Shown here: positions 1 to 12,610 of the stretch, in pieces
Layout of the letters: every line of letters starts with the position of its first letter
Position numbering within the stretch: position 1 is the first letter of the stretch
DNA from: Gossypium raimondii
Taxonomy: Eukaryota > Streptophyta > Magnoliopsida > Malvales > Malvaceae
Direction of reading: 5' to 3'
Length of the DNA: 64,000 nt
Assembly (NCBI RefSeq): GCF_025698545.1
Contig: NC_068572.1
Location: 5,518,001 to 5,582,000 of the forward strand
The notes under the pieces: generated by a model
Told to the model about the DNA's origin: nothing
The model's database searches: none
What the model saw: only the letters and a program-made list of their open reading frames with translations
Position numbers and translations under genes: made by a program

Positions 1-700
1 AAATTATAAAATTTTATAAAGTCGTAAGAAAATTACAAAAATGTAAAGAAAAACAAAATTTGTAAAAAATTATAAAAGTTATCGCATCGAAAGAAGCATT
101 TTACAACTTTTCTATAACTTTTATTGATTTTTATTTTTTATCATTTTATGTCACATGTCACTTTATGTTGCGACACGTGATGGTTTTAATTGAAAAATTG
201 GGGTCGTTAACTTTAATAGTTAACTGTTAAAGGGCATTTTATGCATTTTATAATCTTTTTTATGATTTTTATAAAATTTTATAATTTTTTCTAATATTTA
301 ATAAAAATAAATAGTTTTATTTTTTAATATTTAAAAATATTTTTTATTTTTATTTTTTTGGCACATGTCACATCATAGTTGTGAAACGTGGAGACTTTAA
401 TTGAAAAAAATTAGGGGTGATTAGCTTTAAGGTCAAATGACCTTTTGATTTATTTTGGAAATTGAGTGCAAAAAAAAAAGTAGGGGCTTAATTATTTTTT
501 TTTGAAAAGTTTGAGAGCATTTTTGATATATTTTGGTAGTTCAAATACTTAAATGAATGAAAAAAAAACAGGGGCTTAATTGTTTTATTTTTTTGAAAAA
601 GTTTGAGAGCCTTTTTTATGTATTTTGAAAGTTCAAGTACCCAATTGAGTAAAAAAAAGCAGCAACTTAATTGTCTTTTCTTTTTTTTGAAATGATGCAA
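1..700. repeat. AT-rich diverged tandem duplications
   Basis: Two layers of tandem repetition are visible. A block with CACATGTCAC, an ACGTG box and a following TTTAATTGAAAAA stretch occurs near 150-225 and again, diverged, near 360-430. A roughly 92-bp unit starting GGGGCTTAATT and containing GAAAAGTTTGAGAGC occurs at about 483 and 571, with a partial third copy near 655. No gene is seen. Probably a decayed repeat. Confidence 0.5.
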
Positions 701-3700
701 AATGTTTAAGTAATTAGTATAACACGTTTAATAGATACGGGCGAATTTTATAATTAGAATTATTTATATTGTATTTATATTTATACAATTTATCAAAAAA
801 AAACACAAATTATTCTCTTTTTTATTAAACCAATACGTCCCTTTCCCATTCTTAAAATTCCAAAAATTTAGCTGCCTTTATATGAATTTTGGGTTGGAAT
901 GTATTGTGGTAATGTATAGCACATAAGGTTTGGTGGATGTGTTGTCATTTTTCTTACAAGGCAGAGCTAGTTATTCAGTCATAATTAAAGCAAAACATTA
1001 GGTCAAATATCCTATTCCTACTTAAATTTGAAAGAGATGATACCATCCCTTCCTGTTAAAGATTTAGCCTTGGTCGCAATATCTCAAGATTTTGGTTTCG
1101 TCTTTCATGGACACACTTTGTAATCGCTTAGTTAAGTTATATTACCGCAATATTTTCTCTTGGTCATTCTACATTTTGTTACATAATCATCTCTGTATGA
1201 TACGTGATAAGTTGTTGAGTAGTTCATAAATTACTCTTCATTAGGAGCAGTTCGTATACAATCCTCCGCAAAGAACAGTTCGTGTCAACCCTTTGTGTGG
1301 TATGATTCGCAAGCGACCTTCCACAATCCTATGCATCTTTGTGAGAACCACCAAGGCATAATCACCTCATATGGCCCTAAAGGGGAGTGTCAAAGCAGAA
1401 CCATATAGTACACTATATGTTGACAGCTAACTTGCACAACTATGCAAATACAAGCTTGACTGCACGAGTGACCAAAGATCTACTCTCTCCCTTAGCAAAC
1501 TCTTTTTCTTCTTCTCCCCTTCCTTCTCCTACTTCTCTCTATTCTCGCTACCGACTCTCCACTTGTCATAGGTGAACCGACACTTCCCTCCATCATCCTC
1601 TCTTCTCTGTTGGTAACCTGTGTCAACAAATTTTAATAGGAAGAAGAAAAAAATCATGTTAAATCCGTTTCAATTTCAAATTTAAGCAAATTGATCCTTT
1701 AAAAAATATCTATCAATAATAAAAGTTAATTTAATCTTTGTCAAGTATAATATACAATAAAAAAATATTCAAAAGGGTCAAGCTTGAAATTGAGATTATG
1801 ATTAAGCAAGTAGAAAAACCATCCTACTCTATCTCTACCAACAACAAAACCAAACTAGCATTTTTAAATTGCCATCGGAATTTTTCATCATTCCGACGTC
1901 TTTAATCTCTCGAATCTTTGTTAATTTAAACCAGAGATGGATCCTCATTAGGATAGGGCTTAAGGGGCTTTTGCCTTCCAAAATTTTTGAAAATTTTAAT
2001 TATGCCTCCTAAAGTTTTTAAAAATTATTATTAAACGTTTGAATTTTTTAAAAACTTCAAATAGACTCTTCACTTTCTTTGCTTGTCTTTTTTTTTTTTA
2101 ATTTCCATAAATCTCTAAAATTTTGGAACTTTTAATTAGACCTACCAAAATTTTGAAATTTTCACTAAAATTCTCAATATATATATATTGAGTTGCGTTG
2201 TCGTTAGAGTTTTATCCTCTTCTTGTAATTCATCAATACATATATATTTAAAATTTTACCTAAGTCTGTTAAATCTCATCCATTTACTTTAATATTTCAA
2301 AAGGTATTTATATTATTTTAAATTTAATATTTAATAATTTTATATTTTATTTATTATTATTTTTAAATAATCATCTTAATATTTTTAAATATTTACATTA
2401 TACTATTATATATTACTATAAATTTAAAACCCATGAATCATTTTTTAAAGGATGTTTTAAAAATTAAATTAAATTCATCTCTAATTTTAAATATATGAAA
2501 AGACGTATTTATATGGGCAGTGAAAGATGGAGAGAGAGGATAATTTTATTTCAAGTATCTCAGTTTTATTTTTCAATTTAATCCATAATTTTAAGTTTTA
2601 ATTTATTCAATTTAATCCTCACACCATGTTATAATTGAGTCTTACATATTTTTATTTGTTCATTTCATGGATGCAGTTATGGGTTTATGCAATTTGGTCA
2701 TGAATATGGTTTTTACCCATGTCCTTAAATTCGGTCAATAATTAGTTTTAATTATTGTTTCATTTATTAGTTTTAATTCTTTTCAATAATCAGTTTGTAC
2801 TTTTTCTTCTATGGTCACTCAGAAAAATTATAAAAAATCTATATTTAATATATTTTAATTGAATACATTATAACCAATTTATGCATCGCACGAGTGAAAA
2901 AATAATTATGTATATCACATTGGTATAATAAAATTACAACATAATATCAATTTTTTTGGTAGAAAAAATAGCATAAAACGATTACGAAAAAACATACATT
3001 CTAGGAATTATAAAAGCTTATTTTATCAGCTAATAGAAGCCTTTGGATCGAAATTGAAAATTCTTCAAAAACGACTAAACTTAAAGAACCAGATACCTCA
3101 AGCCTTATCATATGACCAACAACTACATTTTAAGATCTAACACACATGATCAACTTTTATTACAAATATTAAAGCGAATGTTGAATAATTATTTGTTAGG
3201 TAATTATAAAATTATTAGATGGATGCAAATAATGATGATTAATGTAACATATTATTACTTTTAATAGAATAATGGATATATAATTTAATTTATATGTACA
3301 ATAACTTATATATTAAAAATAAATCCAATCCAAAATCGTAAATAAATAATTAATTAAATGGATGGAGGGTCTAGAGAATGTAAGTGGATTGAAGAATCTA
3401 ACAGACATATTTTTACACCAAAAGTCATTAAATTATTAATAAATTTATATTTTGGTTATTCAACTTTAAAAATTATAAAAATATCATTGAACTAATTAAA
3501 ATTTTTTATTTAAGTCATTGCATTGCTAAGTTATTCGAAAAAAAACTGTCTAATGAGCTTTAAGCGATAACTCGACAATCAGTATAGTGAATTAGTACTC
3601 ATCAAAGAGTAGAGATCGGAAAAAAAAAAGTTGTTTGGATTTTAATTTACAGATTCGTACTGTTCAAAGTTGTATCATAAAAAAAATTGAACCATAGGAA

Positions 3701-4147
3701 AGAATGAGAAAGAAAATTTCTAAGTTAGTGCAAGTGATGTGGAAAAATAATGTCATTCAATAATCATTTTAATAGTCCGGTAAATTAAACGAAAGCTTTG
3801 AACCCCATGTTATCGTTGATGGTCAAGGGTGTTCACCGCCCTAGATGTGGCTTAAGTTCGAGTTACGCTAATCGTGTTTATTGTTCAGGCTTTACCCTAC
3901 TATTGTAATTCACAAAAAAAAAAACTTTAATAGAGACTTTCTTATAATTTAGTGATTATTTTGTAATCAAAATATAACATAATTTTACTAATAATTTAAT
4001 GTGCAATTTATCCTTTTTTATGTTTTGTGTAGAACAAAAAGCATTTTGATCCATTTTTTCAAAGAAATTGGGAATATATCAAAATAATGCGGACAGGTTT
4101 AAAGATCAGCAGCAAAGTAGCATCCAAATCTTCACTTTACGAAAAAA
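701..4147. other. Intergenic, no gene recognised
   Basis: AT-rich spacer before the VPS62-like gene. Parts near 1940-2110 resemble the dispersed repeat seen whole at 44.6 and 55.6 kb (text of the type GGGCTTAAGGGGCTTTTGCC). Around 3785-3920 lies a possible tRNA-like SINE, listed separately. The stretch 900-1640 is less AT-rich and looks like old retroelement sequence, but I could not assign it. Confidence 0.4.
3790..3915 (+). repeat. Possible second SINE family, copy 1
   Basis: Contains a box-B-like AAGTTCGAGTT preceded by a tRNA-like stretch (TGATGGTCAAGGGTGTTCACCG) and followed by an A-rich end. A shorter relative is at 49203-49285, sharing AGRGTGTTCACYG and the TTTGAGTCACG/TTCGAGTTACG region. 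Only two partial copies are seen, so the family assignment is tentative. Confidence 0.35.
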
Positions 4148-7100
4148 ATGTTCGGGTGCGAATGTTTCTACAGGAAGAAAATGGATCTGTTGCCTCTTTC
4201 AGACCCTGAACCCTTCTCCCTTCCAGCACCTCTCCCTCAATGGCCTCATGGTATTACAATTTTGATTTTTTGGGTTTTCTTCGCATTGTGTGTTTCTTTA
4301 ATGGGTTTGCTTCTTCTTCTTTTTTGATTGGATTTTTTAGCCTCGACTTGTCCTTTTCATTGTTATTTTCTGATTGATGGGGGTGATTTCATGAGCTACT
4401 GTTTTACTTATTGTATGAACTGATGTTATTTTTCAACCTTGTTTTGGAAAGTTTGCAACAATATGTTTGCCTCTTTGTTATATCGAATTATGGATCAGTT
4501 GGGTAGCTGCAAATATGAGATGTTGTTTTCACATCTATGGTGAATGCAAATATATATATATAGCTTGTACTTGGGGATGTTGAGTATGGTATCATGTTTA
4601 TTAAACATATCATGTTCGTGTTATGTTTTCTTCTCGTTTCTAAATTTTCCGGGTTTAGATCGGATTATTGATCAGTTGGGGGTATCTGCAAATATGAGTT
4701 GTAGTTTCCACTTCTACAATGAATGCAAAAATTTAGTTTGTGGTTGGGATTTTTTGAGTGCATTGTAGTGCTCAGTTATAGTTTTTGTTCTTAATACAAT
4801 ATTGAAATGATGAAACAAACGATAAAATCTGGGAAAATTCTTGAAGAAAAAAAAAATTAGCAGGCTAAGAACAGAGGGGTCTGTTTAAAAACTAATTTAC
4901 TGCATTTGAATAGACAATTGAGTTTTGCTCTAATGATATCAGAGATGTAGTCTTTCCATATAGGTATATACGTTCTTATGCTTCTTCAGTTTTCCTTTCA
5001 AATGATGTAAGCTTTTGAGACCAGCAAATCTTGAGAAACACAGCTTTGAAATATCCCCCTTTTGAAAGAATTTTAGCCTTCTCAATCCGCTACAGATCTT
5101 TGTGTTTGAGAGGCCGAATTGTTATGTCCTTAGACTTCCTGCAGAGAAAGTAAGCACTTCTACTGATAGATGAAATCCAGATATATGAAACTGAGGTAGT
5201 GTGGAAAATGTATCTAACATGGTTATACAATTATCCAAGAAGTAATGAAATGTTATATGATTTAGTGCTAATGCTAGACTATGTCACACTGGCTCTTCAT
5301 TTTTTTTTAAAGTATTCATATTTGACACCCTTGGTTTTTTCACACATATTTGGAAATCGGTGTGGAGACACGATATACATGTATGTATGTCCTATACTTG
5401 CTTCTGAGTCCAGATAATATAGGTCCTGGATACGAATCCGTTTACTCCAATTAATTCTTTGTAGCTTATGCTGACAGGGCCACTATGTTCTACTTTGATT
5501 ATTCTTTTAATTGTGGGTGAACAAGAACAAATCTTTTTTCCTAGAACTGTTTCATTTGTTAATTTTGTATTCCTTTCAAAAAACAAATATGATACATCAA
5601 ATTGTTTTTTCCATGAACTCTAGATGTGGCCCACTGTTGTTGCATAAATACCTTGAGTGTGAATGGTAGACATGGATATTTGTCTGACACGGGTATACTC
5701 AATTTTTTTTTCAAGATTTCCATCTAGTCGGAGGGTCCTTGGAGGATTGTATCCTTGTACTTATATCCGGATATTGTGTAGGACATATGTACTTCAAGAA
5801 AATAACAAGTCAGAGCAACATAAGGCAAATCCCCCATTCCCAAATAAAAGTTTTTCAGCACTTATTTTTGAGCTTTCTCTTATGTTTGAGTATCATCTCT
5901 TTGTTTCATCATTCTTCTTCATCATATGTCAGCTAAAACAATCTATAGGGTCCATTATCGAATTCTTGAACTGGGATGTGAGTGTCAGATATTTGTATGT
6001 GTCTGACACAGCAAGGTCAGATTTTTTAAAATTTTTCTATGTATTTGGAGGATCCTTGTATGCCATATCTCTGTTCCCATATTTGGACACGTCTGTTGGA
6101 CACTAATATTTCAAGAAAAATGAATAGTCGGAACAACATAAGTTTTGATGTCATGTGATGTTTAAATGCAGCATAGTCCATAGCGGAGGCTGGTAAAATA
6201 CAATGCAAGTTCAAGTCAAAAGGTTCACTTGAGCTGATGTGGTTCAATCTTTTGTTATCATTTTGAATATGACTTATCTTGAAATTTCTTTTATTGACCT
6301 GCCTGCATTTTCAGGTCAGGGATTTGCTTCTGGAAAATTAAATCTCGGAGAACTCGAAGTCGTTAAAATCTCGAGATTTAAGTTCATCTGGAGCAGTAAC
6401 TTGGAGGACAAGAAAAAAGGTGTCACGTTTTATAAACCAGTTGGAATACCTGATGGATTTTATATCCTTGGTCACTATTGTCAATCTAATGACCAACCTT
6501 TAAGAGGTTTTGTTCTTGTTGCTCGAGAGGCACCTTCCAAATCTGAAGCCGCTGATTTCTCAACTCGTGTTACTTCACCAGCCCTTAGGGAGCCTCTCGA
6601 TTATACACTAGCTTGGAAATCGAATGATGGGAGTGAGGGAAGTCTTGAAGGTTGCGGTTTCTTCTGGTTGCCACAGCCTCCTGAGGGTTACAAGTCCATA
6701 GGTTATTTGGTCACAAGTTCTAAAAAACCAAAATTAGATAAAGTGAGATGTGTTCGAGCTGACCTAACTGATAGATGCGAAAAGTATCGAGTTATGCATT
6801 CGGAATTTTCGTTTCGAGTTTGGAGCACAAGACCGTATCATCGAGGGATGCTGGGGAGAGGTGTCTCCGTTGGGACTTTTTCTTGCATTAGTGATTTGAT
6901 ACCTGGACTAGAACTGCCTCTCTCATGCTTGAAGAATTTAGATCCTTCACTACATGGAATGCCAAACTGTGATCAGATTCATGCACTAATAAACCACTAT
7001 GGACCTACATTCTTCTTTCATCCCGATGAAATCTACTTGCCTTCTTCAGTTTCATGGTTTTTCGAGAATGGAGCACTCCTGTTCAGAAAGGGGACTCAGT

Positions 7101-7893
7101 AGGTGAACCAATTGATGTCGGTGGCTCGAATCTACCTAGTGGTGGCTGCAATGATGGAGAATTTTGGATTGATTTGCCAAGTGGTGATCAGAGGAAAACT
7201 ATAAAACTAGGAAATTTGGCAAGGGCTAAACTTTATCTACATGTGAAACCAGCACTTGGTGGGACTTTCACTGATATTGCTCTGTGGATTTTCTGCCCCT
7301 TCAACGGACCAGCAACGCTTAAAGTCGGTATTATGAACATTGCACTTAACAAGATCGGACAGCATGTATGTGATTGGGAGCATGTTACACTCCGTATATG
7401 CAACTTTACCGGAGAGCTTTGGAGCATATACTTCTCTCAGCACAGTGGTGGTGTATGGGTGAATGCATATGAATTGGAGTACACACAAGGAAATAAAGCG
7501 ATCATCTACTCGTCAAGAAATGGACACGCTAGCTTTTCTCACCCTGGGACTTACATTCAGGGTTCTGCAAAACTAGGAATCGGTATTCGAAACGATTGCG
7601 CTAGTAGTAACTTCTACGTAGATTCAAGTACTCATTACGAACTCGTTGCAGCTGAGTATCTCGGAGATGGGATCGTAGCTGAGCCTGGTTGGTTGCAGTT
7701 TATGCGAAAATGGGGTCCAACTATTGTCTATGATTCGAGAACTGAATTGGATAAAATTGTTCATGTTTTACCGGTGATGCTTCAATCGTCGGTGAAGAAC
7801 ATTTTTTATAAGCTTCCGGTTGAGCTTTATGGAGAGGAAGGCCCTACTGGTCCTAAGGAGAAGAATAATTGGGTTGGCGATGAAAGAGGCTAG
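4148..7893 (+). CDS. VPS62/DUF946-family protein gene, frameshifted
   Basis: Two exons: 4148-4250 and 6315-7893, with a 2.06-kb intron (GT at 4251, AG at 6313-6314). The chosen ATG at 4148 gives [11 protein letters not shown], like Arabidopsis family members that start MFGCDCFY; a downstream in-frame Met is at 4181. Family landmarks are [14 protein letters not shown] (exon 1), [13 protein letters not shown], a [17 protein letters not shown] block, [32 protein letters not shown] and the C-terminal [16 protein letters not shown]. The reading frame is broken once: frame 1 reaches TAG at 7100-7102, while homology continues in the next frame from about 7088 ([10 protein letters not shown]). One base missing from the GGGG run near 7088-7091 explains it. 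Repaired length would be about 560 residues, normal for the family. Cellular role is poorly defined; the VPS62 name comes from weak similarity to a yeast vacuolar sorting protein. Either a recent pseudogene or a sequence error. Confidence 0.85.
4494..4770 (+). repeat. Diverged duplicate inside VPS62-like intron 1
   Basis: A segment of about 100 bp starting GATCAGTTGGG and including CTGCAAATATGAG, TTCCAC/TTCACTTCTA and TGAATGCAAA occurs twice, at about 4494-4600 and 4671-4770. The copies are separated by about 75 bp. A direct local duplication within the intron; no function is evident. Confidence 0.6.
5275..5427 (-). repeat. Intron-resident ~180-bp repeat, copy 1
   Basis: Minus-orientation copy in VPS62-like intron 1. 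Recognisable by CTCTTCATTTTTTTTTAAAG, then GACACCCTTGG, a GACACGATATAC stretch and the closing TCTGAGTCCAGATAATATAGG. See copies at 5650, 5968, 21393, 23150, 24408, 32458 and 61428. Confidence 0.55.
5650..5826 (+). repeat. Intron-resident ~180-bp repeat, copy 2
   Basis: Plus-orientation copy: opening GAGTGTGAATGGTAGACATGG, GTCTGACACGGGTAT, core GGAGGGTCCTTGGAGGA, then TACTTCAAGAAAATAAC and the end GTCAGAGCAACATAAGG. The fullest copies open TGTTACTTGGACTTGGGTG and end in roughly the inverse, so it resembles a small inverted-ended element. Confidence 0.65.
5968..6143 (+). repeat. Intron-resident ~180-bp repeat, copy 3
   Basis: Second plus-orientation copy in the same intron, about 140 bp after copy 2: GATGTGAGTGTCAGATATTTG, GTGTCTGACACAG, core TATTTGGAGGATCCTTG, ATATTTCAAGAAAAATGAAT, end AGTCGGAACAACATAAG. 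Confidence 0.65.
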
Positions 7894-8615
7894 TTTTGTG
7901 GGTTAGCCTCTGATCTTAATAGCATCTTGCTGGTTCTCATCTGCTGCCTAGCAAGTACCGGAGATGGACACGTAATACGAGTACCGGACATTGCCCCGGT
8001 GGGAGTGTATGTGCTTCCTAGGCTGCCGTCCTTGTGTTCATAGTACAACAGTTGGTGAATTACATGTTCATACTTGGTGTAATGATTTGTATATTTATCT
8101 TCTCATTTGTTTCGGCTTTTCATTTTTCTTGAAGTGCCTATATCCGATGCTCGTGTCGAGTGCATATTTTGATACTGTGTATAGAGATATAATTCTTCAA
8201 AAATTCTCTAAATATATAAAAAAAAATCTTTGAAAATATGACATTTGTACACTCTTTGACAAAAGCCTCAGTGCTCCATAGACATTTTTTATGGAATAAT
8301 GCTAGGAGTACGTTTAAATATAGACATTAGATATGATCTTTTACGAATCTTTAAAATACATAAAATATATTTATATCAGTCATATATGATACAATCATGT
8401 TCAAATAACATGTCATTTTGTTGCTAACATTAAAAATCAATATAAATAATTAACTATTCACTCAAATGTACTTTTATATTTTAAATTAGTTTTTTTTAAT
8501 TAATAAAAATAGCAATCTATTTTAAAAACAACTACTGTCATGTTATTTTAATCCATAGTTATACTTATTTTTACTACCTTATTAGTAATAATTGTGAAAG
8601 TTTTTAGGTCACCAG
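7894..8615. other. 3' flank of VPS62-like gene
   Basis: Holds the likely 3' UTR (to about 8200) and AT-rich spacer. A weak partial match to the intron-resident repeat may lie at 8110-8170 (TTTTTCTTGAAGTGCC, then CGATGCTCGTGTCG). Nothing else is recognised. Confidence 0.4.
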
Positions 8616-9001
8616 TAAACCTGTTCATGGCCAGGTTAGGTAGGATTCAGGCCGAGCTTTAATCAATTTCTAGGCCCGTTTGACAGATCCAAGCTTTGGC
8701 CAGTCTGGATTATTGATGTTAAATCTAGGCTCGACCCGTATAATTTTTTTATAAAAAAATTGGCAGCAAAACAATAACAAAATTGTGAGAAAACACCAAC
8801 AAAACAATGAGAAAATAACAGTTTTTTTTTTTTTTTGCAAATATGGGTTGGGCCCAGACCAAAAGAACCTTACTCGAGGTCTGGCCTATTTTCTAAACGG
8901 GCATTATTTTTTTGTCCAATCTCATTTTTTGAGTCTATGTTTTTGTTCAAACCTTTCCACTTTTCAGGTGAGCCAGGTGACCCAACCCAAGGACAGGTCT
9001 A
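8616..9001. mobile_element. hAT-type MITE, old copy
   Basis: Inverted ends TAAACCTGTTCATGGCC and (reverse complement) TAGACCTGTCCTTGGGT. They are flanked by an 8-bp target duplication with two mismatches (GTCACCAG at 8608-8615, GTCACTGG at 9002-9009), typical of hAT elements. Its interior shares the CCCGTTTAGAAAA and GGACAAAAAAA stretches with the younger copy at 46290-46760, so the two belong to one family. 386 bp, no transposase. Confidence 0.7.
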
Positions 9002-9432
9002 GTCACTGGTTTGTTGGTCCGACCGATTCGATCAACCCATCCACTTCAACTAAATAAAATTATAACAATTAAAATATTAAAAATTCGATTCAAGACCCTC
9101 TTTGAATTGATATCTTAGTTGGTTCTTGATTCAACCGAACGGTCTGGTTCAAACAACATTGATAATTATTTTAAGATAGTTCAATAAAATATTACTCTAT
9201 TAATGCACTTAAGTACACTTGAATCTACATATTCTTAGTTGTTACAAAACAACTATACCAACTGAGTTAAGGCTTAATCAGTTTTTAGTATCGTGTTTTA
9301 AAATGTTATATATTTTAAAATAAATTTTGATATATTAATATTTTGTGTTGCGTAAATTTAAACATACATATTTCCTTTTCATTTGAATTAACAAGTTTGC
9401 AGCATTGACATTTAAAAATAAAACAAGAATTT

Positions 9433-9593
9433 TCCGATTAAGTCTTATCTTAATTGGCATGGGCATTATTGCCAATGCAGGAGGATATAAGTTCGAGTGT
9501 GCTAAAGTGCATTATCCTTCAATTTACGGGTTGGAGAGAGGTTATGGGTAGTTTTAAGCGTTGTATCAAAAAAAGCAAATATGATCAGAATCT
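9433..9593 (+). mobile_element. tRNA-derived SINE, copy 1
   Basis: Box-A-like TCTTAATTGGCATGGG, box-B-like AAGTTCGAGTGTG, then the shared body TGCATTATCCTTC, GGGTTGGAGAGAGGTTATGGG, TAGTTTTAAGCGTTGTATCA and an A-rich tail ending GCAAATATGATCAGAA. Same order in copies at 12971, 38918 and 53301. Confidence 0.75.
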
Positions 9594-10135
9594 ATAAATT
9601 ATGTTTGTTGGGAAGCGTATTTTATATTTATATAAAATTTAATACGTTAATGATTTATTATAAAAATATAAAAACACTAATATATTAGTGGATAAAATAC
9701 GTTAAAAATATTTATACTTTTCAGATATTTAAAATTTAGTCTCTCTATTTTTATTTTCATGAATTTAGTTTCTCTATATTCAAGTCGAATAAAAATAAAG
9801 CCGAATTAAACCAAATACTAAAAAAATCTAAATGATTGCAAGGTTGAGTTTAGCGAATAATATGGATTCTCGGTCTATATTTTATTTTGATAATTTTTCA
9901 TTTGTTTGTTTGCTTAATTGGGTTGTGTGTGATCGATTAAGGTGTTGTTTGATAATATAAAATTAAGCACAAAATTTTATAAGTGATAAATTTATATTAT
10001 AAAATTATTTGTTATATTAATAAAACTTAATTGCAAAATAAAATTATGTTGTTCGATAATAATAAATCTTTATTTTTTTTACAAATATTTTTTTTTTTTG
10101 GTAATGAATAAATTTTGATTTTTGGAAATCACTTG
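9594..10135. other. AT-rich spacer
   Basis: No gene or recognisable element. It ends at the 5-bp target duplication ACTTG (10131-10135) of the solo LTR. Confidence 0.4.
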
Positions 10136-12610
10136 TGTACAAGCCCAATAATGCCCGAGCCCAAACCAATAAACAGACCCAACTAAACCTAGAATGGCCC
10201 AACACCTGACCCAAACTAAACCTAGCCCAAAGCTTAACCAAAAAACAGAAACCCTAGGAGCCTCCCTTTCCAGCCGCCGCAAAGATCGGAGCAAGCCTCC
10301 TCTACGTGCGCCGCTCCTCCCCGCCCCGCGCACGTTGCGCATGTTGAACCTACAACAACAAACAATCGATGACAATATCAGAATGACGAAAAAGAGGGGA
10401 TTTGCATTATTATTTTCGGCTATTTAAAGCCATAGAAAATTTGTAAAAGGGGGGAGGAAAATCTGTAAAAAGGGTTTTTTTTCAGTGTAAGAGGATACAA
10501 AAATAAAAGAAAAGATCAGTTTCTTTTGAGGTGATTAGGTTTTTTCTCTCTTTTATTGTTTTTCTCCGTTTTACTTCCTATATACGTGAAAGAATAAAAA
10601 GAAAAAGGAAAAGACTTACCTTGCTGACGGCCGGAGAAGAAGAAACCGAGGGGTTTTTTCGGTCTTCCTCCGATCTTTGAAGGCTTTTAGCGAGTTTTAA
10701 GGATAGATCGGAGTCCCCGGGGTTAAGACGGTTTAAAAAGGGTCACTTTAAGATTTTCGGCCACCGCGGCGATGGTGACGGCGCCGGAGCTCTCACCGAA
10801 ATCCTCGCCGGAGTTAAGCCGGATTTTGGGCCTACTTGAGAGGAAAAGGAGATTTTTTTTCCTTGTTCTTTTGAAACAGAAAGGGAAAATGGATTTTTTT
10901 AAGGGAAATTTGGCTTTTATATGGGCTATGAAACGACGCCGTTTGGGGCCAACTTCAATGGCCTCAAAACGACGTCGTATGGGCTAAAAACCCGACAACC
11001 CGACCCGTTTTCTCAGGATCCGCGTGTTTTATTTTTAAATGGTCCATTTGTGCATTCGGTCCCTCAAATTTTTTAAAATCGTTTTCAAAACAATTTTTTT
11101 TTAATTTGGCCCGCATGTTTCTGCCGTTGTTCAATTCAGCCCATATAACTGCACACCGTTTTGGAGAGGCGGATTATTTCCGATTTGACCCTCCATGTAA
11201 CTCGCGTGTCGCGATTTGACCCATTATTCTGCCTAAATCTCATTGATTTCTAGTTATTTTATTTTTTTTAACTATTTGGTCCTTTTTTTGCGATTTGTTG
11301 TTTTTTTTAATTTATTTTCTCCCATTATTTATTATTATTGTTATATTATTTATTATCATCATTATTATTTTTATATTTGTACATACGCATAGTTTTTATA
11401 TAATGTACACATGTGCATTTTTGTAATATACGTGTTTTTCCAAATGTTTTTATTTCAATTTTATTTCCTAACTTCTATATATATATACTGTTTTTTTTCC
11501 TTCAAAAACCTTTTTACCTTTGTAAATGTGTATATACATATATTTATATATATATATACATATTTTACATGTATATTATCCTTCATTTTTTTCAAACGTA
11601 TATATATATATATATATATATATTCATACACTATTTTAAATTATTGTAAATATATTATCCACGTTTTGTATACTATATGTACATATTTTTAAGCTTTTGT
11701 AAATATATACACATATACATTTTATTTTATTTTATTTATTTTCACGATTTTAAAATACATACATGCATTTTTATTATTTTCTGATTGATATATATATTCC
11801 ATCACATCTTTCTGTACTCTTATATAGGTGTATCAAATGTATGCGTACACATATTTGCAAATTTACTCAGTATATTGTACTTGTATATATATATATATTT
11901 GTAAATATTTATTCATATATATTTTAAATTAAAGTTTTTGTTTCATATTATACATTAACTTTTAACATACCTTTTAAGAAGTATATTTTGGTTTTGACAA
12001 AACATTAAAATCATCGTATTTTATAAATTTTCAACATATTTGGCATTCATGATTCTCGAGAACGATCGTGTCCTAACTTACTGGATTGCAATTATTTTTC
12101 GATGAATTTAGAAAGCCAAGTATTTGTTTGCAATAAATTCGCAAATTTTAAATAAAAGCTTGGGAATTCAAAATGTTGGGTCCTAACTTACTGGTCATGA
12201 CATTTTCTTCTCGAAATAAGAATTTTCAAAAGCAAAAGCGATTCGGTATTTTGAAGATTTAAAACATTGTGCCCTAACTCACTTTGGGTGTGGTGTTTTA
12301 TTTCTTTGAAATAAGAATGTCTTATTATTTTGATTCATTCATGAAATAAAAGGTTTCCTTTTAAAATCTTTTCAAATTTTCGACACCAAAGCATAAAAAA
12401 AAATCAATTTGGTACCAATTTTGGGCGTTACGAGAGTGCTAATCCTTCCTCGTGCGTAACTGACTCCCGAACCTGTTTTCTCAAATTTCGCAGACCAAAA
12501 TTATTTTTAAGGTGGGCCGATCACACCTTAATAAAGGATCGGTGGCGACTCCAATTTTTATTTTTAAGTCGACAACTAAATTTTTGTTTTTCAAAAAAAC
12601 GGTTTCGACA
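10136..12610 (-). mobile_element. Solo LTR, large-LTR retrotransposon family, copy 1
   Basis: Read on the minus strand it opens TGTCGAAACCG and closes in CA (TTGTACA). It is flanked by a perfect 5-bp duplication ACTTG at 10131-10135 and 12611-12615. No second LTR or internal coding region adjoins it, so it is a solo LTR of 2475 bp. It is homologous, with opposite orientation, to 45256-48117; the first ~330 bp look roughly 90% or more alike by eye. The middle is GC-rich (ACGACGCCGTTT type text near 10930-10980), the rest AT-rich with TA microsatellites near 11540-11625. Superfamily cannot be proven without internal domains; size favours Ty3/Gypsy. The intact duplication suggests moderate age. 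Confidence 0.85.

Noticed and set aside
488-700. 70-residue minus-strand reading
   Set aside because: Lies on poly-A/T runs within a tandem repeat; low-complexity Lys/Phe sequence.
4544-5586. Small open readings between 4.5 and 5.6 kb
   Set aside because: They lie in intron 1 of the VPS62-like gene and in repeat copies; no homology.
10044-10987. Arg-rich open readings in the GC-rich part of the first solo LTR
   Set aside because: GC-rich LTR sequence gives chance open frames; no domain or splice structure.
11411-11692. Tyr/Ile/Phe-rich open readings near 11.4-11.7 kb
   Set aside because: They are translations of TA-rich microsatellite sequence inside the solo LTR, with no homology or gene structure. 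The same applies to the minus-strand readings at 45897-46232.
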